Positions 47,701 to 59,582 of a DNA stretch of 64,000 nucleotides are shown here, piece by piece. The notes under the pieces are model-generated. The model was given only the letters and a program-made list of their open reading frames with translations. It made no database searches and was not told where the DNA came from. The stretch's first letter is position 1; each line of letters opens with the position of its first letter. Source of the DNA: Guillardia theta CCMP2712. Taxonomy: Eukaryota; Cryptophyceae; Pyrenomonadales; Geminigeraceae. A program made the translations under genes and the position numbers. Location of the stretch: the NCBI RefSeq assembly GCF_000315625.1, contig NW_005434667.1, positions 984,438 to 1,048,437 on the forward strand, written 5' to 3'.

Positions 47701-50700
47701 TCTCTGACCTTATGAGAGTCTCACTCACTTTGAATGGCCAATTGTACATGGACATTCCAACTGCCTTTGTCGTCCATGCTTACAACAACATTTATCGTGT
47801 AGTTCCCGAAGCTGGTCCTCTGAGCGGAGGAACCTGGGTGACTTTATTTGGACAAGGATTCATTTCATCAAGTCTGACGGTATGCAAATTTGGAGTTACC
47901 GCAACTAGGTATGAGTACGTCAGTTCCAGTCTAATGCAATGCTTATCACCGCCGAGCGTACAGGAACAGAGTGTCAACATACAAATATCCTTTAATGGAA
48001 TTCAGTTTGAACCATCCTCCAATATTCCCTCGTTCAGTTACATAATCTTATGGACAATCTCTCAGATATCTCCTGTATTCAGTGGTGAAACAGGAGGTTC
48101 ATATGTCGAAGTTTTAGGTTCAAATTTTTTCAATACTACCTCAATATCATGTAAGTTCGGGACGACTGTTGTGCGGTACCCTGATGCTCAATTCATCTCA
48201 TCCTCTCAAGTCACGTGTCTCCTCCCTCGACAGACATTGCCGCGCCCTCACTTTGTCACAGACAGAGCCTCATGCGACGGTACATACGTACAAGGAACAC
48301 AAAGAAACGACAGTGGATGGTCAGTCTGTGCTGGTTGTGTCGAATGCTGCTCCTGTCCAAATTGTCCTAACTGTCAAGTCTGTATTTGCACAACAACTAC
48401 TGGGTGTTGCACGTCGACATTGGCAAACGATACAAGACAGTTTTTCCGTGGATGTGCTCCAAACCCTCCCCTTGCACCGGGTACCCCTCGTTCGCTTTGT
48501 CTCAATCCAACGTACAAATGTGCATGGGTGGTCATCGATCCAACAACCAAGTACTTGACCTGTGCCTTGCAACCTTTTGCAGGAACTCTCTTGTTGCCGC
48601 CCCAACCTACAGACATTCTTTTCAATCCGAACACAACCTTTCTATTCCCTGACCTCGCTCTCCGACTGACAGTACCTTTCTTTCTTGCCTTGGATGGACA
48701 GACATGGACCTCAAGTTGCTTGCGCAATCCCGAGTCGAGTGTTCCTCCCTGTCCTACTGAGACTCAAGGATGGAATGGCACCTTTACTATTCTTGAGCAG
48801 TACAATGTAACAGCCTTTAAACCAAACGTAGCCCCGTTGACAGGTCAAACCGTGATCACCGTCTTTGGCGAAGGATTCGTGGCTTCGTCTTCCATCATAT
48901 GTAAATTCGGATACAAGAACGGTGGAACCTTTGATCCTAACAACCCAACTGATGCAGCTGGCGTATTAGTAGGTGTGATAGCAAATGAAGTGCCTGGAAC
49001 GTTTGTAGATTCGTTTTCAATCATTTGCTTTTCTCCCCCCTTGGATAAATTAGTCTACGAATATGTCAATCAAAATTCCATTGCAATACAGCCTGTCATC
49101 ACCCTGGATGGTTCGCCGCAAGGCTACTCTACACCAAATCCGATGTTTTATTACACTCCACTATGGAAAGTGACGAACATTCTTCCCTCAGCTGTTCCAA
49201 CTCTTGGAGGTTACTTGGTGACTGCCTTTGGGCCATATTTCCACTCTTCAACCAGTGTGATGTGCAAGTTTGGAGCGTATTATGCAACAGAAGTCTTTCA
49301 GGAGGGTACGCAAAAGATTGTTTGCCGAAGCCCATCAGTTCAGATCCAGATGAAAGTGAACTTCACAGTGACTGTAGATGGTGAAATTTGGAGTCAACCG
49401 TCGAACACGTCAATATTCTATTTTTATGGAGTGAGAAATGCATTGCCCTTTGGCGATAATGAATATGGTCAACTAGGATTTGGTGTCCGAGGACCAAGAC
49501 CTTTCAGTGGCCTTATGTGCGTAGGAGGGAAATACGACGGGCTATACTGCCAGCATGCACTAGATTGCCCCAATGGAATCTGCTCCTTCGTGTCAAAAGA
49601 CTTGAACCTAGAACCAAGATACCTAAGCCTTTTGTTTGGGCACAACGTGACCCATGGGGCCATGGGACAAACGCACACGATGTTGATTTCATCTGAAACA
49701 TATTCTGATGTTTATGGCACGCAGCCAACTAAGGGTGTCCTCTATTCTTTTGGCGATAATCTGGTCGGCCAGCTAGGTTTCGGCTTTGCGGGGCCCTCCT
49801 ATTTTCAATACAATTTTTCTGCACCATCAGCAGTCATTTGCGAGCCATCTGAGGTATACCTGCTAGACAGAAGAGTCGACAGCCGTGCAATTGTTGGTTT
49901 GCCCAGCAGCTGGCCAGCAGAATCTTGGATTGTTCCAACCTGCATCAAGTATCAGGACGTGAACACAAAGGGAGTTTGGTCCTCCATAGCGATAGTGCTT
50001 TTCAACCCGTTTTATTTGGAGCATGTCGAAAGGGTAGCAGCTGGAAGTTTTCATAGTCTCGCTCTTACCAGCCAAGGAAATGTGTATGCCTGGGGATGGA
50101 ACAATTATGGACAGCTTGGAATGGGGTCTGCAGACATGCGCCCGAATATCCCTTATCCTTCTGAGGTCCTTTTTTTTGCTTCTTTGAATTCGAAAGTCAT
50201 AAAACTTGCAGCTGGTTTCTCACATTCTGCTGCAGTCACATCGGGGGGAGTTTTGTACACCTGGGGTAATAACAAGTATGGGCAGTTGGGTCAAGGTGAT
50301 TATCTCGCACGTCGCTTACCAACTGCTGTCTCGGGCTTCTATGATTCGAATGGAAGGGTTTTGCAAGTGTTTGATGTGGCATGTGGGCTATACCATTGTT
50401 TAGCGCTAAGTGAACAAGGGCTTGTGTGGAGCTTCGGTTTGAATTCCAGAGGACAGTTAGGCACTTGCGACTCTACCCCTGTTTTTGATGGCGAGAGCTT
50501 AGTTTGTAACAACCCAACCCCTCTGATGATAGACGCTGCTGTTTACTCCAGTCCATTTCCCCGTCAGGTCTTCTTTTCGCATGTTACAGATTACACAGGA
50601 GCTTTGATTGGTCAGCCTTACGTCGTTCAGATCCATGCAGGAGCATTTCACTCGATTGCAGTGACTATCAATTGTGCTCAGACGTTGAAATCTCTATCAG

Positions 50701-53700
50701 TCTCTTGTACTGCATATGATTTCTCGAATACCGATCTGTATGTTTGGGGGAATAACCGATATGGACAACTGGGGCTTGGTGTTAATTCAGATACAAGCTT
50801 CAAGAGCTTTCCAGCACTTGTGACAGCCCTACAAACCATCTCGTCAAGATGTAGATCCGGGCAGAGTAGTAACTGTATTGAAGCCCAAACATTCATGAAG
50901 GACGGAAAGCACGTAGTGAGTGCCGCGGGAGGGAGCTGGCACACGCTGGTATCTGTAGTACAACAAGAAGCCATTGGCTACAGGAGATCTTATGCCTCCA
51001 TCAGCAGGGTGTACAGTATGGGTAACAATGATCAAGGACAGCTTGGACATGGCGACCGAAAAATCAGAAATACACCTACTGAGATCCAAACGAACAATGT
51101 CGAACTGCATGAACTCGGGGCGAACTACTACCAGTCTTTCTTCACAGTTGGCTGTCCTCCGTCTGACAGCAACGTATGCAATCACAATGGACAATGCTCA
51201 GAGCAAGGAATCTGCACCTGCTTCTCTGGATATCGCGGTGAAAGTTGTATGATTGAGTGCGATGGTGGAGCTAAGACCGTTTGTTCCTTGCATGGTAACA
51301 CTACACTAGCAGAAATCATTAGCAGGTGGAGACAGAAGAATATCTTAGCAACTTCTGGTCATAGTCTGAAACGTAGACTGGATGCTGCAATGAAAAAGTA
51401 TGTTTGTGTGATCCCTGGAGCTGTGGATTCAGTGTATCCGAGCTTAGCAATGTGCTCTGCTAAATGTGCTTCGCAAGGTGTATGTAAAGCAATTGATGTT
51501 ACGATGATCACCAGCGAGCAAGTTCTGAATTTGCTGAATAGCATTGTTCAAGATTTTCCCACCATGAGTACCGCAGTGAATTTTGTGATTGAAGATTGGC
51601 CCATCTACCTCTTTGTGTCTGGTCAGAGCAGTTTGAAGTTCCCGTCCGAGGCTCGTGCGGCTGTCCTTGACAACTCTACCGTGGGTCCAAGTCAAGGATA
51701 TTGGACCAGAAACGACATCATGCCAATGCTGCAGATGCTTCAGAACAGGTCCACGTGCTGGTCAAATTATAGCTGTGGCTATGGGCAATGTCCGATCATA
51801 CCCGGAGTTACTCGAGTCACAGTCGGAGAGTCGAACTTTGATGTTGCACCTGGTTGTAGAGATGGGATGACTGCACAGGTTCACTTCAAGAAAAGAATAG
51901 AAGAGATCGATCAAGTGTGGAGTAATCTTGAAATGGCAAACCCTTCTTGTGATCCCATTGCGGTTGCAAACATGTATGGGCTCACGAAAGAGCAAGTGCA
52001 ATACATCTGGGCCTCTTTCGAGACGAACCCTTCCAACGTCTCGAATGCAATGCTGTCTCAGCCCGAGAGTTACTTGAATGCTCCGATTGTCGACCCGGTC
52101 CTTGCTGTCTCGCAAGTCTGGAACGCGTTCGATGTTGCCTGTCAAAACTATTCTCTTTCCCAAATTGACGCTGGTAATGAGTGTAATTCTAACCTCTAGT
52201 TCTGACTTTGCCTTGCAGGTTGTATGCAAGATGGTACGTGTGTTTGTAGTTATGGATGGACTGGATCTGCCTGCAATGTCGAATGTAAGGGCGGGGCCAG
52301 CAATCCTTGCAGCAATCATGGAATATGCCGAACAGATGGGATGTGCATCTGCGACCGAGGATGGACTGGGGCCGACTGCTCCATAGAATGTGCAGGAGCG
52401 GCGGAGAATCCAAACCATTGGCCATGTCACCTGCACGGGAATTGTGAAGGATGGTTTATCAACCCTCAGACACAATTTCAGTATGGTCCTGTCGATGTTG
52501 GACAAGCAAAGTTCTTCACAAACGCCAAGGGATTGACGACCTTTGACGTGGGGACAAGCGTGGCGACAAACGGGTCGTGCCAATGTCATTATGGATTCCG
52601 AAACGCGATTGGAGACTACTCGTGTTCTGCTGAATGCCCAGGGATAGCTCTGGACTACGTAGCAGAGACTGGAGAATGTTACAACAACGGGATGTGTAAT
52701 GCCACGGGACAGTGTCTGTGCTATCCCGGGTATAGGAATATTTCTTGCAACGTCGAATGCGTAGGAGGGCATCTACGTGACCCCGTGCTTGGGACGTTCT
52801 ACTCGAACGAATGTACCGCTCAGCTCATCTGCGACGTGTACCCAGACTATGTCATCCAGAGCCGCAACGGGCCCATCAAGTGTAAGGATATGAACCCGTA
52901 CGCGCTCGACTACAGCAGGGACTACAACCAGTCGGTCTCGGGGGTCTACCTTCGAGTTTTCAACGGCCTGTGTCAGTTCGAAGATCTGCCGTATCGGCTG
53001 GATCAGCGAGCAGCTCCTGTCCCCAGCTGCCCGTACGTCGACTGGTGCAACCCGAACATCTCCATCGCCCTGAGGAATGGCGTCTGCAGTCAGAGCGACT
53101 ACTGCATCGAGCATCAGACTCAGACCAAGAACTTCGAGGGGCAGCCGGTCAACCTGACCTCCACCTTGAAGGATGCTTTGCTGGGCCCCCCACCCCAGGG
53201 ATGTCCCAGTGTTGAATGCGCACAAATCTCCGCGTACATCGACAAGATGAAGTATCCCGCGAGCGACAATCGCTTCCAGTACCATGACTATGAACCTGAC
53301 CTCGCCCCAAACCACTCTCCTCTGCTGGGCAAGTGCTACTGCCTTCCCGGATTCCGAGGAGCTAGTTGCAATCAGAGATGTCCGGGGGGAACATATGGAG
53401 GTGAAGACCTCAGCGGTCGGTTCAGATTCTTCCCTACAACCTTGGACAGAAAGGCGACAGACCAGCAGGTGTACGGCTTCGACGTCTTACGCGGATGGGA
53501 CAGCACAGGCGATGGAGTGCCAGATGGGGTAGCGGGGCGAGGGTTGATCAACATTTGCTCAGGCAACGGCTTCTGCGAAGAGGACGCGACGTGCTCCTGC
53601 TTCTTGACCGATAAGGGCCCTCACACAAACGAGGTTTACGTGACTGGCTGGCGAGGGCTTGCGTGTGAAATTGAATGCCCGGGAGGAGCGCACTCGATCT

Positions 53701-54242
53701 GCAGTCGTCATGGCGTGTGCGACGACGTTGGCGAGTGCTCGTGCTTCAAAGGCTTCCGCAACAAGAGCTGTGAGGTGGCGTGTCTAGGGCAGAGGGACTG
53801 CAACCCAGCCACGGGCTGTGAGGGGGTCTGCAACTACGCAGGATCCTGTCAGGAGGACGGATCCTGCATCTGTGAGGCAGCGTTCAGAGGCAGCGCATGC
53901 GAGCTTGTGTGTCCTCCCTTCACTGGCTTGGCGTCAGACATCTGCAACTTGCGGGGAGTCTGCAATGCGGAGGGTGTGTGTAACTGCTACGTGTGGTACC
54001 AGGGAGTCGCGTGCGAGCAGATCGCGTCTTGGGTCATCGCAGTAGTCGTTCTCTTCACCTTGGCTCTCATTGCCGTCTCGGTACACCTTATCCGCAGGTG
54101 GCTGCACAACCGCATGCGCGCCCGACGACGAGCACGACGAGAACGGAGGAAAGTGAGGAGAACAGAAGCTGCTGTGAATAGAATGAAAGGCTACAAGGTC
54201 CCAATCCCCGACGACATGTCTATGCAGGCAAAGGGGATATGA
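35741..54242 (+). CDS. Giant single-pass surface protein: about 30 IPT/TIG, RCC1 propeller, EGF-like repeats
   Basis: Predicted exons 35741-36197, 36248-36486, 36546-36716, 36801-36932, 36987-52173 and 52219-54242 sum to 6,069 residues with consistent phases; one exon is 15.2 kb. A signal peptide (ALYGLLMLTTAATSLAQ) opens it. To residue about 4470 there are about 30 IPT/TIG immunoglobulin-like repeats with the signature GP-x-x-GGT-x-V-T-(I/V)-x-G-x-(N/G)-F and CKFG, many Cys and N-glycosylation sites. Residues about 4480-5055 hold seven RCC1-type units (YSFGDNLVGQLGFG, YAWGWNNYGQLGMG, YTWGNNKYGQLGQG, VWSFGLNSRGQLGT, YVWGNNRYGQLGLG, YSMGNNDQGQLGHG). About nine EGF-like modules follow, then a helix (WVIAVVVLFTLALIAVSVHLI, about 5999-6021) and a 48-residue very basic cytosolic tail. 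Adhesion or receptor role is inferred; no kinase domain is present. Confidence 0.9.
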
Positions 54243-54407
54243 TTTACAGTACAGAATCATTCAGAGAAGACGCAAGCGAGAACAGAAGCATTCCAGGTAG
54301 AGATGAAGAGAATATTTCCCCAAGCGTGCGACTTACTTGGATGCACCTTCTCTGGTTGCGACCTAACGACGAAATGTAAATCAATTAAACAAATTCAAAA
54401 TCTGACT

Positions 54408-55084
54408 TCACCTTTCGTGCCCGGCCGATCTGGGGTGATTGTAAAGAATATCAGTGATGGACAACGACTTCTGACAGGTCAACGTCTCAGGCTTCCACAG
54501 CTTGATCGTTCCATCCATAGAGGTTGAAATTAAAGAATATTCAGGTGACAATGACCTGACAGTCCATGGTCATCCGCATCGAAAGCAAGCAACAAACACA
54601 CATGCTCAGGCCTGTCACTGCCGCATCGTGGGCGGTCACTGCTTGGACGACTTCGCCTATTGTCGGATCATGTTAGATGAGGTTGAGCGCATGTTTGAAA
54701 CATGAAGAAGACCTGTCCCGTAATCCCACATCCATATCTTCCCGCGTGTATCGCTTGCATAGACAGCGATGAAGGTGTCTCTGCCACGATCAATCTGACA
54801 GCTCTGCACGTTGTTGAATTTCTCTGACTCTCCTTCAAGGCTCTGCAGGCATGGAAGTCACCTTATGTCTCCATTCTTACATCTCATTCACAAGTGTGCA
54901 TCTTCCATCTTCAATGCTCCACATCCTGACCGTCCCATCGTCACCTCCCGAGATCACCTGGTCGCAATTCAAACGGCTCCTACTGGGGCTATATTAACCA
55001 CTCTCTCTTGCTGCAGGACGTGAAGAGCAGCAACCCCACTGTAATGACTGGACGAGAGTCAGCTCCTGCTCCTACTCATGCTCA

Positions 55085-55130
<46 letters not shown>

Positions 55131-56326
55131 GATGCTCCCCTCCCACCCGCCTGCCCTACTTTTTTCCTCCCCTATTTTTCTCCTCTGCCTCACCCACCCT
55201 TCGAGTCTGAGTAGAGGCAAGGCACCTTGTGGTCCCCATAACTATGGAACCACATCAGAGACAGCAGAAATCGGCCGGCCCTTACATCCCAGATGTTGAT
55301 GGTTGTGTCGACGGACCCTGTGATGAGATGGACTTGATCCGAGTCATCTGGACTTGTCAAGGCGATGCTCCAGATGGGCCCTGAATGACCCGCGTACTCT
55401 CGATGAGCAGGAGAGCCTGGAGAGCTGTCGATCTGTTTCTCGAGATCTCACCACGTGAGCGAGGGCGAGGAGAGGGTCACCTTCCACAGCCGAGCCTTGC
55501 AGTCCAGTCCTCCAGCCACAACAAAGTCTCTCATGGCCGCCATGCACAAGATCGGCCCAGGTTGAGCATGATCTACATCGGAATGAGACGATGAGCACGA
55601 TGGGTCTTTGCTTGCCTGCTCCAAAGGACCGGATAGGAGCCGGGGCTTTCTTTTCCGCAGACTCCAATGTGTAGCTCAAGAAGGTTGGGATCCGATACAT
55701 GAAAATCCTCCTGTCCCCTCCTCCTGTGAAGAGATATGGACCTCCTGGAGCAAACGATCAGTCAAAGCTCCCAAATCTCCTGCCCTTGCATCACCGCCAC
55801 ACATGCTGATCACCGGCCCTTCATGGTCATGAAGGACTGTGGCTCTCATGCCCTTCGGATTATTCGGCAAAAGTTTTTCACTCACGTTGAGCCTCAAGAT
55901 TCTCTTCCAGTTGCGAGCCTGTAGATCAGAACCCTCTTGGTGGTATGATTGCCCCGATTTCAATCCGAGTGCAACCTTGTACCTCTCGATCTTCTGCCTC
56001 CCGAGCGCTCGATGCACGCATCTTTGCCAGAGAGTAGAAGATTCAAGAGATTGCACGAGAGAATTCCATGATGTCGAGACCATCTCCATCTTCGCCAACT
56101 CGTCCAGGTCGCAGAATCCTAAGATGTACAGGAAGAGGCTCCTATTGCACAACGTCACGTTTATGCAGCTTGATCTACACCATAGAAACTTGGCGAGTCG
56201 CGCACCTTGGCATGCCTCTTTCTCTCTCTCCCTCCTCCATGAAGCCCCAGGCTCCTCCTGGTCGCGACAGAAGCTCCCGGAACCCAAGTTGTCGCGCCAT
56301 GACATTGGTGGAATGATGTGTCCCAC
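54408..56326 (-). CDS. F-box / WD40 protein (putative SCF substrate receptor)
   Basis: An N-terminal F-box (SLFLYILGFCDLDELAKMEMV, then TSWNSLVQSLESSTLWQRCVHRALG) is followed by WD40 repeats spread over small exons: LHDHEGPVISMCGG, FVVAGGLDCKARLWK, GPIWSIALTSP with LITGSVDTTINIWD, HYSGVAALHVLQQERV with VISGGDDGTVRMWS, FIAVYASDTRGKIWMWD, AHDAAVTGLSM and YSLISTSMDGTIKLWKPE. F-box proteins link substrates, here bound by the propeller, to a cullin ubiquitin ligase. The stop is TGA at 54408. The start at 56326 or 56305 is uncertain and an intron may precede the F-box. The intron at 55573-55615 has a GC donor. A (tgctcc)n repeat sits in a longer intron. The target is unknown. Confidence 0.82.
55072..55131. 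repeat. (tgctcc)n hexanucleotide repeat in intron
   Basis: About eight copies of tgctcc, flanked by tgctca variants, in an intron of the F-box/WD40 gene that is longer (over 200 nt) than the window's usual 40-60 nt. Confidence 0.85.
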
Positions 56327-56382
56327 GAATGATGGGTGACATATTGTTAAGTGAAATGGTCTGGAGGCCGGGAAGGTTGACT

Positions 56383-56411
56383 GGGGTAGTAATAATAGCT
56401 ATTACTACCCC
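56383..56411. promoter_or_regulatory. Perfect inverted repeat between divergent starts
   Basis: ggggtagtaata-atagc-tattactacccc: 12-bp perfect arms with a 5-nt spacer, lying between the F-box/WD40 start (56326, -) and the GNAT start (56437, +). Symmetry and position suggest a dimeric factor site serving both genes, or a 5'-UTR hairpin in the GNAT mRNA. Confidence 0.5.
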
Positions 56412-56436
56412 ACCTCCTTCACATTTCTTCCCTGCC

Positions 56437-57317
56437 ATGACCTCCGCCTATGGCGGCAAGGCTGGGAATGGGAGACTGGGCGAAAAGATGCTGAAGATGC
56501 TGCCACTGAGTGCTGAGCTGAAGTCAGGACGACAGGTAGAGGTTGATCTTGTTCGAGAGGAGGAATGGGAAGAATGTATGCGACTCTTGAACGCGATCAT
56601 TGAGCAAGGAAGGGCGTGGCCATTCGACAAGACATATACAAGGATGGAAGATTTTCAAGGATACTTCCTCAGCCACACAGCCTTCGTTGTGAGATCAACA
56701 AGTGCTGGGCTTGATGCGAACAAAAAATTTTCAAATCCAGGGGATGTCATGGGAATATTCTACATCAAACCGAACTACCCTGGTCGCTGTTCACATGTTT
56801 GCAATGGCGGATTCATCACGAAAGAGGAATTCAGGATGCAGGTATGATCAGAAATAATCCTGAGCCTCTTTGATGAAATGGAGTATGACACGTACATTTG
56901 CTACAGGGAGTGGGAAAGTTGATGGGGGCATGCTACCTTAAGTTCGCAAGAGCACTAGGATATGAGATGTCCTACTTCAACCTCGTGTTCGCCTCCAACG
57001 AGGAGAGCATTCGGTTATGGGATGGTCTCGGGTTTCAGAGAGTCTCTCTGCTGAAAAAATGCGCGAAGCTCAAGGTTGTCTGCTGGAAGCGCTTGCCCTT
57101 GCTGACGCGGCTGTGACAGGGCATCGAGGGCCTGGTGGATGCATATGGATATTGCTACGATCTTGCTACGGTAGATGAGAAGTTTGACCCCATCAAGGTC
57201 GCCAGGTCACGATCAATGAGCCCAAGATGGTTCGCGTTCAAACGACTTTACGGCGAGTGGTCGCCTTATCTTCTTCCGTGTTTTGTTGCTTCAACCATTT
57301 TCCTGTTGATACAATGA
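56437..57317 (+). CDS. GNAT N-acetyltransferase with hydrophobic C-terminal tail
   Basis: Exons 56437-56841, 56907-57074 and 57120-57317 give 256 residues. The GNAT core is clear: MGIFYIKPNYPGRCSHVCNGGFI (central strands), then GVGKLMGACYLKFARALGYE, which carries the acetyl-CoA pyrophosphate loop (Gly-x-Gly-Lys-Leu) and is assembled across intron 1, and FNLVFASNEESIRLWDGLGFQRV. This arrangement resembles fungal GNATs of the Mpr1 type. The last 17 residues (YLLPCFVASTIFLLIQ) are hydrophobic, suggesting a tail-anchored enzyme, which is unusual. The ATG at 56437 was chosen; an upstream ATG at 56329 would place the inverted repeat inside the coding sequence. The substrate is unknown. Confidence 0.85.
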
Positions 57318-57401
57318 TGTGAAGTTTTTTTAAAATATCAACGAAGATGAAAATGAAATTGATTGTTCCCTCTGTAAATGCTCCATGAACAGCAGATCCT
57401 T

Positions 57402-59194
57402 CTACTTCCACCAGAAACTTATGGAAAAGCTAGTTTCACATGATCTTACATAGTGCCAGTATCCTTTTGGGATGAACAAACACTGTCCCGCTTCCAGAAC
57501 GCAGTCCGTGAAAGAAGCTTTTTGGAACAGGGGGAACTTTTCCTTGTCCACTTCCTCAACTGGAAAAGTCGTGAGAAGTCACGTGACACGCAGAGAAAGT
57601 GAGCCGACGACTCACCATCAACTCGACTTGTGTTGTACTCCGTCCCACCATGTGGATACATAGCTTCTTGCTCCCTGGGGTGATAAAGCCTGATATATTT
57701 GCTTCCTACCACCTGCGACCTCGTCATACAAGAACATGCCGAGGCAAAGAGAGAGGCTAGCAAGCCACCTGTGCGAAGATGTTGTTGTAATTGTCGTAGT
57801 GAAGGGGAGTGACAGTTCCCCCGGGCCCTAACCATGCGTTCATGACGAGAGTGTCATCTTCTTCGTCGCTGAGGGCTGGTGAATACTCAACACAAGCTTC
57901 AAACGCCTCTCTACCCGGTCAATGCTGTGTAGTCTGGAACCAGAAAGTCATCCCGCAATTCCTGCAGCATGTTGGACACGCGATATAAAACTCGATGCAG
58001 GTCTTCACCTTGATCTGTTCGAACAAATCATGTTGAGCTAGGTACCCAATAACATCTCCCTTAGACCTTTGAAGCAACATGATCACTCGGAAAAAAACAA
58101 CAACAGCAGCAGCGACCTGATGATGTCATCGAAGAAACTCTCTAACGTCATGAGTCTTTGGGTCCATCTAAAGCGAGCAGCCCTCAGTAAACTCGCGGTG
58201 AATTTCATGCACATCAAACCCTGATTCCAAGTAATTTCTCCCAAGCTCAATCGGGACAGTCCGGAAACCTGTAGAGATACACTCAGACGTCAATATTGCA
58301 GAGCGTGGCGACAATAACCAGCAAGTTCGTTGAGGTATTCAAGATTCTTCCACTTTTCGTACGCTGGCCATTGATCTACAACGCCTGTCATGACGACTGG
58401 AAGTTGTTTCTGTTGCAACAGTGTTACTAAAGTGACTGTTTGTTGCTTCCAGCTACATCAAGATACTCCAACTTGAATGTCAACAGGGGTGGAGAAGATA
58501 CAACTGGAATCCTCTCTCCTTTGCAGCTTGTTATGGAAGGCAGAGATGAAGACACCGAGTCTCCCCTCTCCTCTACTCTGATCTTCTTAGTTCCCCTCCT
58601 TGTCTCTTCCAGTCTCCTCGCATCCCGTACAGCTTCCACAATTGCATCGAGCATCCTGTGCGCTTGCCCTCGGTTCCTCTCCCCCCCGAAGAGGAGTGCA
58701 AGATCGATCCAGCGTGCTGCTACAAGTTCTGCAGGGACAGATTCCATTTCTTCTTCCCACCAGACGCATTCGCACGCCTTCATGTCAAGAGCAGGGAAGT
58801 TCTCCGAGTCTTTGAAGAGGCTCAGGATCGCATTCAGCATGCAGCAGATCGCGAAGAGCTCCCGCCAGCTGTTGGACACTCCCCTCCAGTGTCCCTGGTG
58901 AATTTCCTTCCACGTGCTCCCGCACAGTTCCAGCACCTTTAGCATGCTTGCATGCAGTGACGTCACCAGCTGACTTCCTTGCTGCTGTTCACCAGAATCC
59001 ATGTACTCATGGAGGATGCGGACGGACTTCAAGACGTCACTCATGGTTTCTATCGACTCTCTTCCTCCGCAAAGCTCTTCCAAGCCTTTCATGCTCGCCA
59101 TGCACTCGTCGTGGGAGGGGAACTCCTTCACCATTCTGGAAACACATCCCATGTTCCCCTTTTCCCTGAGCTGTTTGCCTGCCTTGCTTGCCAT
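57402..59194 (-). CDS. KDM8/JMJD5-like JmjC-domain oxygenase
   Basis: Fe(II)/2-oxoglutarate oxygenase; JMJD5 relatives hydroxylate arginine in protein targets. The N-terminal helical domain (KEIHQGHWRGVSNSWRELFA, RWIDLALLFGG) matches the JMJD5 N-terminal region. Across introns it continues: LPVVMTGVVDQWPAYEKW, NELAGFRTVPIELGRNYLESG, LRDDFLVPDYTAL, MNAWLGPGGTVTPLHYDNYNN (iron ligands His-x-Asp), VVGSKYIRLYHPREQEAMYPHGG, KFPLFQKASFTDCVLEAGQC and LFIPKGYWHYVRSCETSFSISFWWK (second His, C-terminal Trp), ending at TAG 57402. Order and ending match full-length JMJD5. Introns are 40-60 nt. The gene converges on GNAT with 84 bp between stops. Confidence 0.85.
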
Positions 59195-59582
59195 CGCTGA
59201 CAGGAATGGCTTCCTGCCTTCTCTCCTCCTTACCTTGGCTCTTTCATCCTCTTCCCCTCTCCACCCTCCCCTGCTGCAACATGCCTCCTCCTCCTGCCTT
59301 CACCCTCCCGTCTCTGCAACTCTGCGTGGTTTTTTCGATGCGCCCTGTCATTGAAACGGGGGAAATCCTCGACCCGACTCCTCCCATCCGCTCCCCCGCA
59401 CCCCCTGCAGTACTGCCGCCAGCTCTCCCGCCTCGTCCTACCTGCCCACCTGGCCCATGCTGCCCGCCCTCATAGGCGATGTTGCTTCCAGCCCTACCGG
59501 CCGTTTGAGCTGGGAACTTGGAGGGGAGGAGGAAGGGCGGATCAGACTAGTTTCGATGAAGGAGAGACTGGTATCAAAACGT
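59195..59582. other. Intergenic, CT/GC-rich
   Basis: 388 bp between two minus-strand genes. It has a strongly C/T-rich + strand (cctcctcctgcc type sequence) and no exon-like segment. It probably contains the KDM8-like gene's promoter. Confidence 0.5.
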
